From: JAAAOZ01 sp964496595
GTDB lineage: Bacteria; Chloroflexota; Anaerolineae; B4-G1; SLSP01
Reading direction: 5' to 3'
DNA: 64,000 nucleotides
Assembly (NCBI GenBank): GCA_964496595.1
Contig: CAZCAI010000007.1
Location: forward strand, 4,320-68,319
Numbering within the stretch: position 1 is the first letter of the stretch; every line of letters begins with the position of its first letter. Below the pieces are notes generated by a model. That model was not told where the DNA came from. It saw only the letters and a list, made by a program, of their open reading frames with translations, and did not search any database. A program made the position numbers and the translations under genes. Below are positions 17,001-26,903 of this stretch, in pieces.

Positions 17001-18617
17001 CTGGACGACGTCCCAGCGCCGTTCGTTCTCTATCCATCCTGAAATCAACGCGATGCCATCCAGGCCGTTACCGCTGACGGTGGTGTTGGTGAAGACCGGT
17101 GAGTCGTTGTCGGGATGCATCAGGAAGCCCGCGCCGCTGTTGTGGGTGATCGTCACGTTTTCGAGCGTCAGCGTCGAGCTAATGCTGCGGATGTGCAAGC
17201 CGTCGCCGCCGTTGTTGTTGATGGTCACATTGTCCAGGACCAACGTCTGGTCGCGCGGGACTTCCTCGCCGGATAGCGCGGTATCGTAGAAGCGCACGCC
17301 ATTGCCCGTATTGCTGTAGATCGCGCCGCCCGTCAGTGTGATATGGCCGCCTCGCGTCCAGAGGGCCAGCCCATCGCGGGCGTTATCGTGCAGCGTGACG
17401 TTTTCGAGCGTCGCCTGCGTGCCGGTCTGGCTGATGTGAATCCCATCATAAGGGCCATCATAGATGCGCACATCTTGCAGAGTCACATTCGCAGAACGTA
17501 TCCAGAGACTTGTAAGTCTTGACCCTGCGAGATGCGAGCCAGCATTGCGAATCTCAGCGTGGCTCAGACTGGCGGAGGCGCCCTGTTCTATACTGATGTT
17601 GCCCCAGTAACTATCGTCGTCTCGGGCCGCAAAGACCACCGGCGCGGTCACTGTGCCGGTGGCGGTCAGGTGTCCGCCAGCTTGGACCTGTATGTTGTTG
17701 GTGGAGTGTTGGCGCAGCAGCGTACCCGGCTTGAGGATCAAGGCGTAGCTGTCTGGCACACCCAGGCTGCCATAGAGCATCAGCGGCGCGCCATCAAGGA
17801 TGACATCACCGGTTAAAGCGCTATATGGGTCCAGCGCCACCACGTCGAGGATGTTGTCTTCTAGGGTCAGGTTATGATAGGCAGCATTCATATTGAGCGT
17901 GTCCTGGTAAATGCCACCGGGCCGGTAGGCGGCGGCTTGTCCGGTGTTGCTGATGATGCGCGTGCTATCTATAACCGCTTGGGTAGCAGCGCCGTAGAGC
18001 GCCACACCGGCCTGCGGGCCGTAGGCCACCTCGGACTGCTGCAGAGAAAAGGTAGCATCTTCCACCCAGACCTGTGCTCGGTTAACGTAAGAGGTGCCGT
18101 CCCAACGCCCGTATTGCCCGGAGCCGGCGTAAAAGATGTGGGTGTGGGTCAGATCGCCGTGGCTGTTGGGCATAAAATGGAGGCCGTACCATTCGCCGGG
18201 GCTGCCTGCGCTGGGGCCGCCGTTGGTGTCGCCGCCGTGCTCATCGTCGCGCCAACTGGTGAAGACCACCGGATTGGCTTCGGTCCCCTGCGTGCGCAGC
18301 GTCCCCTTGACGACGAAGGCGGCGTTGCTGTCGTAGCTGGAGTACGTGCCGCCGCCCATCTTAACGATGACGCCAGCTTCCAAGGTGAGGGTCGCGCCGG
18401 CGTTGACGATGACATTGCAATGGGTGGCCGTGTACACGTTGCCCGCCGTCCAGGTCGTGTCGGTCGTGATCTCGCCGCAGGCGTCGATCACGGCCAACGG
18501 CTGCGCGCTCAAAACCTCCAGCGGGGAATGGTTCAACAAGAACATCCCCCCAACCAGGACGACCAACAGTCCGATACAGAATCCACACATTTGAGTCTTA
18601 CTTCGCCTGGACATCAT
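14097..18617 (-). CDS. Large secreted beta-helix surface protein 2
   Basis: This 1506-residue paralogue of the 6021-10550 protein starts at the ATG pair at 18617 after AAAGGAGATGA. Its first 56 residues are identical to those of surface protein 1; the beta-helix that follows (about 60-800) is diverged. It then has a cysteine-rich stretch (about 992-1146), the DUF11-like domain opening RDPNEKHGPEGDLLP (about 1156-1275), a cadherin-like domain (about 1286-1365), an SbsA-like Ig domain (about 1372-1490) and the tail YIYLPLVLRQ. Its start region lies next to the divergent nitroreductase. An open frame extending to 18881 is upstream DNA. Confidence 0.85.
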   Translation of the reverse strand: MMSRRSKTQMCGFCIGLLVVLVGGMFLLNHSPLEVLSAQPLAVIDACGEITTDTTWTAGNVYTATHCNVIVNAGATLTLEAGVIVKMGGGTYSSYDSNAAFVVKGTLRTQGTEANPVVFTSWRDDEHGGDTNGGPSAGSPGEWYGLHFMPNSHGDLTHTHIFYAGSGQYGRWDGTSYVNRAQVWVEDATFSLQQSEVAYGPQAGVALYGAATQAVIDSTRIISNTGQAAAYRPGGIYQDTLNMNAAYHNLTLEDNILDVVALDPYSALTGDVILDGAPLMLYGSLGVPDSYALILKPGTLLRQHSTNNIQVQAGGHLTATGTVTAPVVFAARDDDSYWGNISIEQGASASLSHAEIRNAGSHLAGSRLTSLWIRSANVTLQDVRIYDGPYDGIHISQTGTQATLENVTLHDNARDGLALWTRGGHITLTGGAIYSNTGNGVRFYDTALSGEEVPRDQTLVLDNVTINNNGGDGLHIRSISSTLTLENVTITHNSGAGFLMHPDNDSPVFTNTTVSGNGLDGIALISGWIENERRWDVVQPNLPFIARDASPGIRNDGMLTLAPGVTLRLGRVAAAYTPRIDVQGNGRLVAVGTPEHPIRFVGLDNVPGRWGNITLVHTSTITLAHCEIAYGGRDQDFGGMIPLLDIRTTGAVSVEDCTLRESWGQGIYAGVAGEHIIRNSRIGSSVSAASTLDPPLDARYNWWGHSSGPKHTTLNPGGQGVSVSDNVLFTPWLTESPIPPSGVQVDILGPRQMASGQTTLWALDYAHHLTETVQNAVLIATLPGLATLQGSSDGSIFWPERHQVFWKLGDLEPDTSGRVWVRVQFEWGIPDGQIDRVVALLVGDNFNTELLDAAPYHAYTPLTATETLSLTQTAWDAYLATNADLTTLYDQALAEGYMWASAERISLSNGDVLTQAIVLREQEPWLRAIISRGGNARATTFGPDHYTVQDTTGGMHYDMLTEATTFWGSWDLENGAAWPGTTLSAAACATSGGAGCCVRNCINKVAYNAIMSKLQKPFSAARTARACATALRTGTPEAKARCAERVKNEAVDATDIPGLGELMDATECLAQCAGNPNSNDCTNDLITCDQGLIRSGLRFFGAPATRTVWRCQSGCYSSKPEYLFCAFGECCMPGTGCVSSDGEGGDCQGAQSFVARDPNEKHGPEGDLLPGEWVDYFIEYENVGEAPAYGVFITDHLHDAFDDTTLQLGSNAEYFPNVRLIVWDIGELDPTGEPGATGEVTLTVRLQDNLPGGTIVTNQAVVYFPSVPEETPTSVLVHMIQPAVAEPQTLTTTYATPVSVTLTGREVSSAPLTYRIVEEPAYGVLSGTLPDLTYTPMEDYAGPDRFVFVANNGTMDSSPAQVYVTVTPEGDTQAPTVLWTLPADGASIQPAATEIFTDDIGSLYGPGTLIGFSEPLDPATVHSNTVTLSGGSAREDLVLHAAYDPAAQRILAYPRAPLPENQRYTARVTTGVTDLAGNPLAEDYVWDFDTGESPYRYIYLPLVLRQ

Positions 18618-19236
18618 TTCATCTCCTTTTGTGATTTGGGATTTCAAAACAGCATCGTTCGCTTGGATACGGATTACCAAAGGGGAAGAGGTAAAAGTCA
18701 AGAGATCGCCTGCTGTGAACATGAGAGAGGTAATGGTTGAGACGAGGGAGCGCGCTAAAGCGCTTGACGTAACCAAACTGTTCGCAGATCCTATCCTGGA
18801 CGGATTAAGATGGATTAAGATAAAGGGGGGCTGCGAACTATGCGCAAGCCCCCTTTTTGACCTTGATGAAGTACGACCCATCTCGGTTGCGTCGTGATTA
18901 TATACAAGTGTACCACATTAGGGAGGTGGTTTTCAAGTATGTGCAGGAATTGATGCGCGCCGCAAAATATAACGATGATTTGGGCGAAAATTCAGAGAAC
19001 AAGACACGTCTGGCGATTTGACCATTTTCGAGTTTCTCAGTACAGTCGGAGATGAGATTGGCCCAACACCTATGGGAGTCTATCTAAGGGAGGAAAGAGA
19101 TGCCACACAACGAAGAGTTCCCGTCGCCGGAGGCGACGATGGCGTTGCTGAAGGGGCGGCGCAGCATTCGACAGTACGCGCCCGATCCGGTGCCGGATGA
19201 GGTGCTGGCGCAGGTGCTGGAGGCGGGACGCTGGGC
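18424..19236. repeat. Segmental duplication, copy 2 (uninterrupted)
   Basis: Counterpart of 10357-11302 without the MITE. It spans the start of surface gene 2, the ~480-bp divergent intergenic region and the first codons of the intact nitroreductase. The intergenic part contains a GC hairpin at about 18824-18860 (AGGGGGGCT ... AGCCCCCT type) followed by TTTTT on the + strand. I see no gene within it. Confidence 0.9.
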
Positions 19237-19735
19237 GCCCTCGGCCAGCAACCGCCAGCCGTGGCGCTTCATCGTCATCCGTGATCCGGAGATCCGCGCG
19301 GCGGTGGCGGAGCACGCGGCCTACTACTTCATCCGCTGGGCGCACGTGGAAGAGGCGCCGGTCATCATCGCACTCTGCGGGGATCGCAAGAACCGCGTCT
19401 ACCGGCAGTTCCTGCACGAGGACATCGGTCTGGCGGGCGGGCAGATGATGCTCCAGGCGGCGGCGCTGGGCCTGGGTACCTGCTGGATCGGTGGCCTGGA
19501 TCGCGACGCGCTGAGCGCCATCCTCAAGCTGCCGGAGCACATCGAGCTGGTGGGGATGCTCACGCTGGGCTTCCCCGCCGAAGTCCCCGATCCGCCCCCA
19601 CGCAAGCCGCTGGAGCAGATCGTGCACTACGACACGTACGGCAATCAGGAGCCGGGCGCGGCGAAGGCGGGCGCGCTCCAGGCCGGGCCGTTGAGCGTGC
19701 TGCTGCGAAAATTACGCATCAATCTGAGATTCTAA
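19100..19735 (+). CDS. Nitroreductase family protein
   Basis: A 211-residue FMN-dependent oxidoreductase of the nitroreductase fold. Visible features are KGRRSIRQY near residue 18 (FMN phosphate contact), APSASNRQPWRF near residue 46, and the C-terminal GLGTCWIGG near residue 127. These enzymes use NAD(P)H to reduce nitro compounds, quinones or related substrates; the substrate cannot be predicted. The start follows AAGGGAGGAAAGAG. It is divergent from surface gene 2, and a truncated copy lies at 11187. Confidence 0.88.
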   Translation: MPHNEEFPSPEATMALLKGRRSIRQYAPDPVPDEVLAQVLEAGRWAPSASNRQPWRFIVIRDPEIRAAVAEHAAYYFIRWAHVEEAPVIIALCGDRKNRVYRQFLHEDIGLAGGQMMLQAAALGLGTCWIGGLDRDALSAILKLPEHIELVGMLTLGFPAEVPDPPPRKPLEQIVHYDTYGNQEPGAAKAGALQAGPLSVLLRKLRINLRF

Positions 19736-19777
19736 TCGAATCAAAATCAAGCTCCGAGCGGATCGCAAGGTCTGCGA

Positions 19778-19818
19778 CATTTGTGCATTAGCGGGGATCC
19801 GCCGATCCCTGGGAGCAG
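19778..19818 (+). repeat. Short hairpin repeat, copy A
   Basis: TTTGTGCATTAGC is followed by the stem GGGGATC-CGCC-GATCCCT and then GGGAGCAGG. The same arrangement occurs at 41196-41306 with compensating stem changes. Confidence 0.6.
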
Positions 19819-19824
19819 GAGAAA

Positions 19825-19857
19825 CAAAGAGCCGAGGGAATATCCCTCGGCTCTTTG
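19825..19857. terminator. Bidirectional terminator hairpin
   Basis: CAAAGAGCCGAGGGAATATCCCTCGGCTCTTTG is a near-perfect inverted repeat. It lies between the converging nitroreductase and ABC permease genes and has a short A or T run on each side. Confidence 0.8.
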
Positions 19858-19885
19858 GGTTGTGATGTATTTTGTGAGCGCAGGT

Positions 19886-21139
19886 TCACTCCTTCTCGTA
19901 GGGTTGCCCATCGGCGGCGGGCGGGCGCGATTCCCCGACGACGCCGGCCAGGACGATCATCGTCACGAGATAGGGCGCCATCAGCAGGAACTGCGAAGGG
20001 ATCGGCACCGCCGAGATCGCCAACTTGGTCTGCAACGCATCGGCGAAGCCGAAGATGAGCGAGGACCCGAAGGCCCCGATGGGATTCCAGTTGCCGAAGA
20101 TCATCGCAGCCAGGCCGATGAAGCCCTTGCCGGCCGTCATCAACTCATCAAAGCGGGCGACGGAGCTGAGCACCAGATAAGCGCCGCCCAATCCGGCGAC
20201 CATGCCGCCCATGATGACGTTGACGTAGCGCATCACAAAGACGTTGATGCCCAACGTATCCGCCGCGCGAGGGTGCTCGCCCACGGCGCGCGTGCGCAGG
20301 CCCCACCTGGTGTAGAACAACATCACGAAGATGGCAAAGACCAGGATGACGGTCAGATAGACGAGCAAGGTGTGGGTGAAGAGCGCCGGCCCAACGATGG
20401 GGATTTTGCCCAACAGCGGGAGGGCGATTTTGCTGAAGGTCGGCGGGCTGTTGAGCGCCGTGTTCGCCTGCAGGTAGCGCGAACTGAAGTAGCTGGTCAG
20501 CCCCGTCGCCAGGATGTTGATCGCCGTCCCGGCCACGATCTGATCGACCTTGTACTTGATCGCCATGACGGCCAGCAGCCCGGCCATCAAGCCGCCGGCG
20601 AGCAAAGCGGCGATCAACCCCCACCAGTAGCTCTGCATCACGCTGCCAATCAGCGCCGACATAAAAGCGCCGGACAACATCATGCCCTCGATGCCAATGT
20701 TGACCACGCCACTGCGCTCGCACAAGACGCCGCTGAGCGCCGCCAGCGTGATGGGGATCGAGCGGAGGAAGGTCGAACTCAACATCCCGGTCAGGTTCAT
20801 CGATCTGCCGCGCGCCGCCCATGTCAGGAAGGCAATGATAAAGACGCCTGCGACCAGGCCCAACGCCAGAGTGACATTATCGAAGCCTTTGGCCAACTGC
20901 CACGCGCCCGCGAAAGCGGCCAACGAGGCCATCAAATATAAGCCAACTTGGGTGGAGAAGATCAAATCGGGAATTTCGGGTACCTCGCCCCGGGTCACAT
21001 TAAAGCCGAAGGTTGTTTGCTGATCGCTCGCTGTGCCGGGGATAAATAAAATCGCAATTAACAGCGCGAAGACCAAAAAGGCGATGCCCATACCTACAGC
21101 GCGTCGGTGTTCTTGTTTAGGACTAGGATCGTATGCCAT
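19886..21139 (-). CDS. BMP-type (nucleoside) ABC transporter permease, NupQ-like
   Basis: A 417-residue permease of the branched-chain/ribose permease superfamily, with about nine or ten hydrophobic segments. The conserved central block GVLCERSGVVNIGIEGMML is diagnostic for the simple-sugar/nucleoside subclass, as is the C-terminal GFIGLAAMIFGNWNPIGA. I chose the ATG at 21139 because GGAGGAGG lies just upstream. It is the last gene of the run and pairs with the permease 16 bp upstream to form the membrane channel. Homologous Bacillus NupNOPQ imports guanosine; the substrate here is inferred to be a nucleoside. Confidence 0.88.
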   Translation of the reverse strand: MAYDPSPKQEHRRAVGMGIAFLVFALLIAILFIPGTASDQQTTFGFNVTRGEVPEIPDLIFSTQVGLYLMASLAAFAGAWQLAKGFDNVTLALGLVAGVFIIAFLTWAARGRSMNLTGMLSSTFLRSIPITLAALSGVLCERSGVVNIGIEGMMLSGAFMSALIGSVMQSYWWGLIAALLAGGLMAGLLAVMAIKYKVDQIVAGTAINILATGLTSYFSSRYLQANTALNSPPTFSKIALPLLGKIPIVGPALFTHTLLVYLTVILVFAIFVMLFYTRWGLRTRAVGEHPRAADTLGINVFVMRYVNVIMGGMVAGLGGAYLVLSSVARFDELMTAGKGFIGLAAMIFGNWNPIGAFGSSLIFGFADALQTKLAISAVPIPSQFLLMAPYLVTMIVLAGVVGESRPPAADGQPYEKE

Positions 21140-21155
21140 AGTATACCTCCTCCAC

Positions 21156-22345
21156 CTACATTTGACCCCAACCACGGGTCAGAACCACTTCTTCCTTCTC
21201 CAAGCCGCGGACGCGATAGAGCGCGCGGATGATCGCCGGCGCCGCGATGAAGACGATGATTAACCCCTGCAAGATCGAAGTGATATCGATGGGGATGTGG
21301 GCCACGCCTTGCATATTCGTCGCGCCGGCGCGCAGGGCGCCGAAGAGCAATGACGCCAACACAACGCCCACCGGATGACTTTTCCCTAGCAAGGCCAATG
21401 CGATGGCGTCGAAGCCGTAACCGGCGGAGAAGGCATTGGGCATAAAGTGGATCACGCCCAAAATATCCGCCGAGGCCGCGAGGCCCGCCGAGGCGCCGCT
21501 GATCAGCATCGTGATCACGATGATCCGCGGGACATTGATGCCGGCGTAACGCGCCGCATCAGGACTCTTCCCCACGGTGCGGATCTCATAGCCCAAGGTT
21601 GTCTTGTACAGCAACCACCAGACGAACGCCGCCATAGCCAATGCTACGAAAAATCCCGCGTTGAAGCGAATGGATGAATCCGCCGGGAAAAATTGGGGTA
21701 GATAGGCCGTCGGCTCAATCTCCGGGCTGACGGGGCGGAAACCCTCGCGCGCCATCGGGCCGCCGACGTCCAACATAAACTCGGCCAGGCGGATGGCGAT
21801 GTAGTTCATCATAATCGAGTTGATGACCTCGTGCGCGCCGGTCTTCGCCTTGAGCAAGCCGACGATGCCGGCCCAGATCGCGCCGCCGGCCATCCCGCCT
21901 AACAACGCCAGCGGTAAGTGGATGATCATCGGCATACCTTTGATGCTGTAACCAAGGAAGACGGTCAGCAATCCGCCGATAAAGTACTGCCCCTCGGCGC
22001 CGATGTTGAAGAGGCCGCCTTGGAAGCCCAAGGCCACCGCCAATCCGGTGAAAATATAGGGCGTGGCGATGCGCAATGTCTCCGTGATGTGATAGACATC
22101 CCCAAAAGCGCCATAGAAGAATGCGCCATAGGCCAAGGAGATGACCTCCCAGCCGCGCTTCAAGCCGGCGCCGATCCCCTCGCCAAAGGCGAGAATGACG
22201 GTATCATCGGTGAAGATAATCAACAGCGCGCCGAGAATAAGCGCGGTGACAATCGCCAGCGCCGGGATCAACAAGGTATCGCCCGCGCTTTTTAATATTG
22301 CCACAAAACCCTGAGTGTTTGTCTTTTTTTGTTTCTGTTCTGTGC

Positions 22346-22349
<4 letters not shown>
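21156..22349 (-). CDS. BMP-type (nucleoside) ABC transporter permease, NupP-like
   Basis: A 397-residue inner-membrane permease with a short charged N-terminus (MSTEQKQKKTN) and about eight to ten helices. It has the subclass block GLAVALGFQGGLFNIGAEGQ and the C-terminal ALLGKSHPVGVVLASLLFGAL. Its start overlaps the stop of the ATPase gene by 4 bases (ATGA), so the two are translationally coupled. It forms the transport channel with the 19886-21139 product. Confidence 0.88.
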
Positions 22350-23908
<1,559 letters not shown>

Positions 23909-24491
23909 ACGTTCCTCCTTAAATATTGAGAGTTAAGAGTTGCAAGTTAAAAAGTCAAAAGTCAAAAGTCAAAAGTTGAAAGTTGGTTACTGGCACAAAG
24001 ACTTCGCCGCTTGGCCCCCTGGCTCCGAGGGGATTGTCAAATGCCCGCCTAACCGCCGGACTTAGCAATCCGGCGAGAGCCTGGCGCGACATGGCGAATA
24101 CTTTGAGACACAAGCAAAGTTGAAAGTCAGAAGGCGGTAAGTTTTAGACTACAAGTATCTGTTTAGTTTCGTGAGTGGATGTCCCGGCACTTAAAAAAGC
24201 TCTCAGTCCCCGTCCCCGGGGACGAGGGCTTGGAGCGTTACTCATAAGACTAAACTGGTACGACTACAAGTCGTTGGGGAAATGAAATAGAAGACAAGAT
24301 TGATCCGACGATAAGGGAGAGCAGATCTGTTGCCTCTCTTAAAACACGAAACGCAAAGCACGAGTTGGGGCAACCTCGCCCTCGCCTTTCGCGCTTCACG
24401 TTTGTTTCTTTAGGATAAGGTCACTTGCTGATCCGGGGCATCATCTTAACCTCGGCTCCACGCCAGTCCAATCGCTCAGGAGCAATAAATA
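23909..24491. other. Intergenic region between ATPase and binding-protein genes
   Basis: No gene is supported here. Next to the ATPase gene there is a low-complexity run of AAAGTCA units (about 23955-23985). At 24208-24256 a GTCCCCGGGGAC palindrome is followed by GAGGGCTTGGAGCGTTACTC, which recurs in variant form at 63672-63708. The 600-bp spacing suggests that the ATPase and permease genes have their own promoter, but I could not place one. Confidence 0.6.
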
Positions 24492-24519
24492 GGGGAGGCG
24501 ATGTAGCCATCGCCTCCCC
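24492..24519 (-). terminator. Hairpin after the binding-protein gene
   Basis: A perfect 12-bp stem (GGGGAGGCGATG / CATCGCCTCCCC) with a 4-base loop lies 9 bases beyond the stop codon. The U tract that follows on the minus strand is weak. Confidence 0.65.
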
Positions 24520-24527
24520 ACACAACT

Positions 24528-26666
24528 CTATTCTCCGCTCAAAGACGCCAGATAGTCGCTCCAGCCGGTATTCAACTCACCCTGAATGATCAACTGCTCC
24601 ACCTCATCCAACGCATCCAACACCTCATCCGAAACCGCGCCTTCCGCGATGGGGGCCAGGCCGACGCCGTTGTTCTCCAAGGTGCCGACGTAGACCTCGC
24701 CGCCGAAACCGTCGAAATCGGGCGAGGCGACCTGCTTGATGGAATCGAAGACGGCTACGTCGATGTTCTTCACCACGCTGGTGAGAATGATGTCCGTGTA
24801 CTCCGCCGCGCTGATCGACCAGTCCTGATCCACGCCGACGATCCACGCATCACCGTGCTCCTGCACCGCCTGCGCCGAGCCAAGTCCCACCGGGCCGGCC
24901 ACGGGCATAATAACGTCCGCGCCTTCCGAGAGGAACTCTTCCGCCACCCGGCGACCATCATCAGTCGATTCGAAGTTGCCCACGAAGACGCCCTCGTAGG
25001 TCTCGTTGCTCCAGCCCAGAACCTCAACCTCCGTGCCATTGACCTCGTTGTAGTACGCAACACCAGACTCGAAGCCGATCATAAAGATGCTCACGGGCGG
25101 GATGTTGATGCCGCCGAAGGTCGCCACGATGCCAGTCTCGGTAGCATCCGCTGCCGCGTACCCGGCCAAGAAACCGGCCTGATCGGTGCCGAAGGTCAGG
25201 CTGCGCACGTTGTCATATTCGCCCCCAAAGCTGTGATCGACGATGGCGAAGTTGGCATCGGGGTCCTCCTGCGCGGCCTCTGCTGTGGCGTCGACCAGCA
25301 AGAAGCCCACCGTGATGATCAGATCCACTTCCTGGCGGATGTACTGGTTGATGTTCGTCGCGTAGTCGGTCTGCTGCTGGGATTCCAGATAGGAGACGTT
25401 GGCGCCCAACTCTTCCTCGGCGCGTTGCATGCCCTGCCAGGCCATCGCGTTGAAGGACTTGTCGTCCACGCCGCCCATATCGGTGACCATCCCCACGGTG
25501 ACCTCTTCAGTTTCCGGCTCTTCCGGTTCCTGGCCCAGGCTTGCCAGATAGTCGCTCCAGCCGGTATTCAACTCACCCTGAATGATCAACTGCTCCACCT
25601 CATCCAACGCATCCAACACCTCATCCGAAACCGCGCCTTCCGCGATGGGGGCCAGGCCGACGCCGTTGTTCTCCAAGGTGCCGACGTAGACCTCGCCGCC
25701 GAAACCGTCGAAATCGGGCGAGGCGACCTGCTTGATGGAATCGAAGACGGCTACGTCGATGTTCTTCACCACGCTGGTGAGAATGATGTCCGTGTACTCC
25801 GCCGCGCTGATCGACCAGTCCTGATCCACGCCGACGATCCACGCATCACCGTGCTCCTGCACCGCCTGCGCCGAGCCAAGTCCCACCGGGCCGGCCACGG
25901 GCATAATAACGTCCGCGCCTTCCGAGAGGAACTCTTCCGCCACCCGGCGACCATCATCAGTCGATTCGAAGTTGCCCACGAAGACGCCCTCGTAGGTCTC
26001 GTTGCTCCAGCCCAGAACCTCAACCTCCGTGCCATTGACCTCGTTGTAGTACGCAACACCAGACTCGAAGCCGATCATAAAGATGCTCACGGGCGGGATG
26101 TTGATGCCGCCGAAGGTCGCCACGATGCCAGTCTCGGTAGCATCCGCTGCCGCGTACCCGGCCAAGAAACCGGCCTGATCGGTGCCGAAGGTCAGGCTGC
26201 GCACGTTGTCATATTCGCCCCCAAAGCTGTGATCGACGATGGCGAAGTTGGCATCGGGGTCCTCCTGCGCGGCCTCTGCTGTGGCGTCGACCAGCAAGAA
26301 GCCCACCGTGATGATCAGATCCACTTCCTGGCGGATGTACTGGTTGATGTTCGTCGCGTAGTCGGTCTGCTGCTGGGATTCCAGATAGGAGACGTTGGCG
26401 CCCAACTCTTCCTCGGCGCGTTGCATGCCCTGCCAGGCCATCGCGTTGAAGGACTTGTCGTCCACGCCGCCCATATCGGTGACCATCCCCACGAGGGCCC
26501 CTTCTTCCGTCTCTTCGGGTTCTTCCGCTTCCGTCGGTTCTTCCGTCACCTCTTCCGCCGGAGGCTCGGTGGCTTCCTCGGTCGGCGTTTCTGCGCCGCC
26601 GCAGGCGGTCAACAGCATACTCATCAACACCAAAATGCTCAAAAAGCTAAACAGTTGCTTACGCAT
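24528..26666 (-). CDS. BMP-family substrate-binding lipoprotein with two tandem identical domains
   Basis: The 712-residue protein starts with a lipoprotein signal (lipobox LLTACGG, Cys22). An acidic Glu/Pro/Thr-rich linker follows (about 26-55), then two copies of a BMP (PF02608-type) periplasmic-binding domain. Each copy opens GMVTDMGGVDDKSFN and contains DVIMPVAGPVGLG and DAWIVGVDQDW. A normal BMP protein has one domain of ~330 residues. The copies appear identical in protein and DNA sequence and are joined by an acidic linker (LGQEPEEPETEEVT). It delivers the substrate, probably a nucleoside, to the ABC transporter encoded downstream on the same strand. Confidence 0.9.
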   Translation of the reverse strand: MRKQLFSFLSILVLMSMLLTACGGAETPTEEATEPPAEEVTEEPTEAEEPEETEEGALVGMVTDMGGVDDKSFNAMAWQGMQRAEEELGANVSYLESQQQTDYATNINQYIRQEVDLIITVGFLLVDATAEAAQEDPDANFAIVDHSFGGEYDNVRSLTFGTDQAGFLAGYAAADATETGIVATFGGINIPPVSIFMIGFESGVAYYNEVNGTEVEVLGWSNETYEGVFVGNFESTDDGRRVAEEFLSEGADVIMPVAGPVGLGSAQAVQEHGDAWIVGVDQDWSISAAEYTDIILTSVVKNIDVAVFDSIKQVASPDFDGFGGEVYVGTLENNGVGLAPIAEGAVSDEVLDALDEVEQLIIQGELNTGWSDYLASLGQEPEEPETEEVTVGMVTDMGGVDDKSFNAMAWQGMQRAEEELGANVSYLESQQQTDYATNINQYIRQEVDLIITVGFLLVDATAEAAQEDPDANFAIVDHSFGGEYDNVRSLTFGTDQAGFLAGYAAADATETGIVATFGGINIPPVSIFMIGFESGVAYYNEVNGTEVEVLGWSNETYEGVFVGNFESTDDGRRVAEEFLSEGADVIMPVAGPVGLGSAQAVQEHGDAWIVGVDQDWSISAAEYTDIILTSVVKNIDVAVFDSIKQVASPDFDGFGGEVYVGTLENNGVGLAPIAEGAVSDEVLDALDEVEQLIIQGELNTGWSDYLASLSGE
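24548..26489. repeat. Tandem direct repeat, 996-bp period
   Basis: 24548-25493 and 25544-26489 appear identical over about 946 bp and encode the two BMP domains. The reading frame is kept because 996 is divisible by three. Confidence 0.92.
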
Positions 26667-26903
26667 AGATTTTCTCCTCCTAATTTGATTTGGAAAGTGT
26701 ACTTCTTCGGGGTAGCTCTCTCATAAACATCTGAAGTTTGCCGTCGGCAACACCTCCTTTCGTCGCTTCGACTACGTCGATTGTCTATCTTCACTGGATG
26801 GGGAAGCTCCCATCAGGAATAGACTCAAAGCAGCGTAAAATACAGAATACCACAGATCGGGTATCTTGCATAGTGCTATTTCTCTTACAATCAATGCAAT
26901 TTT

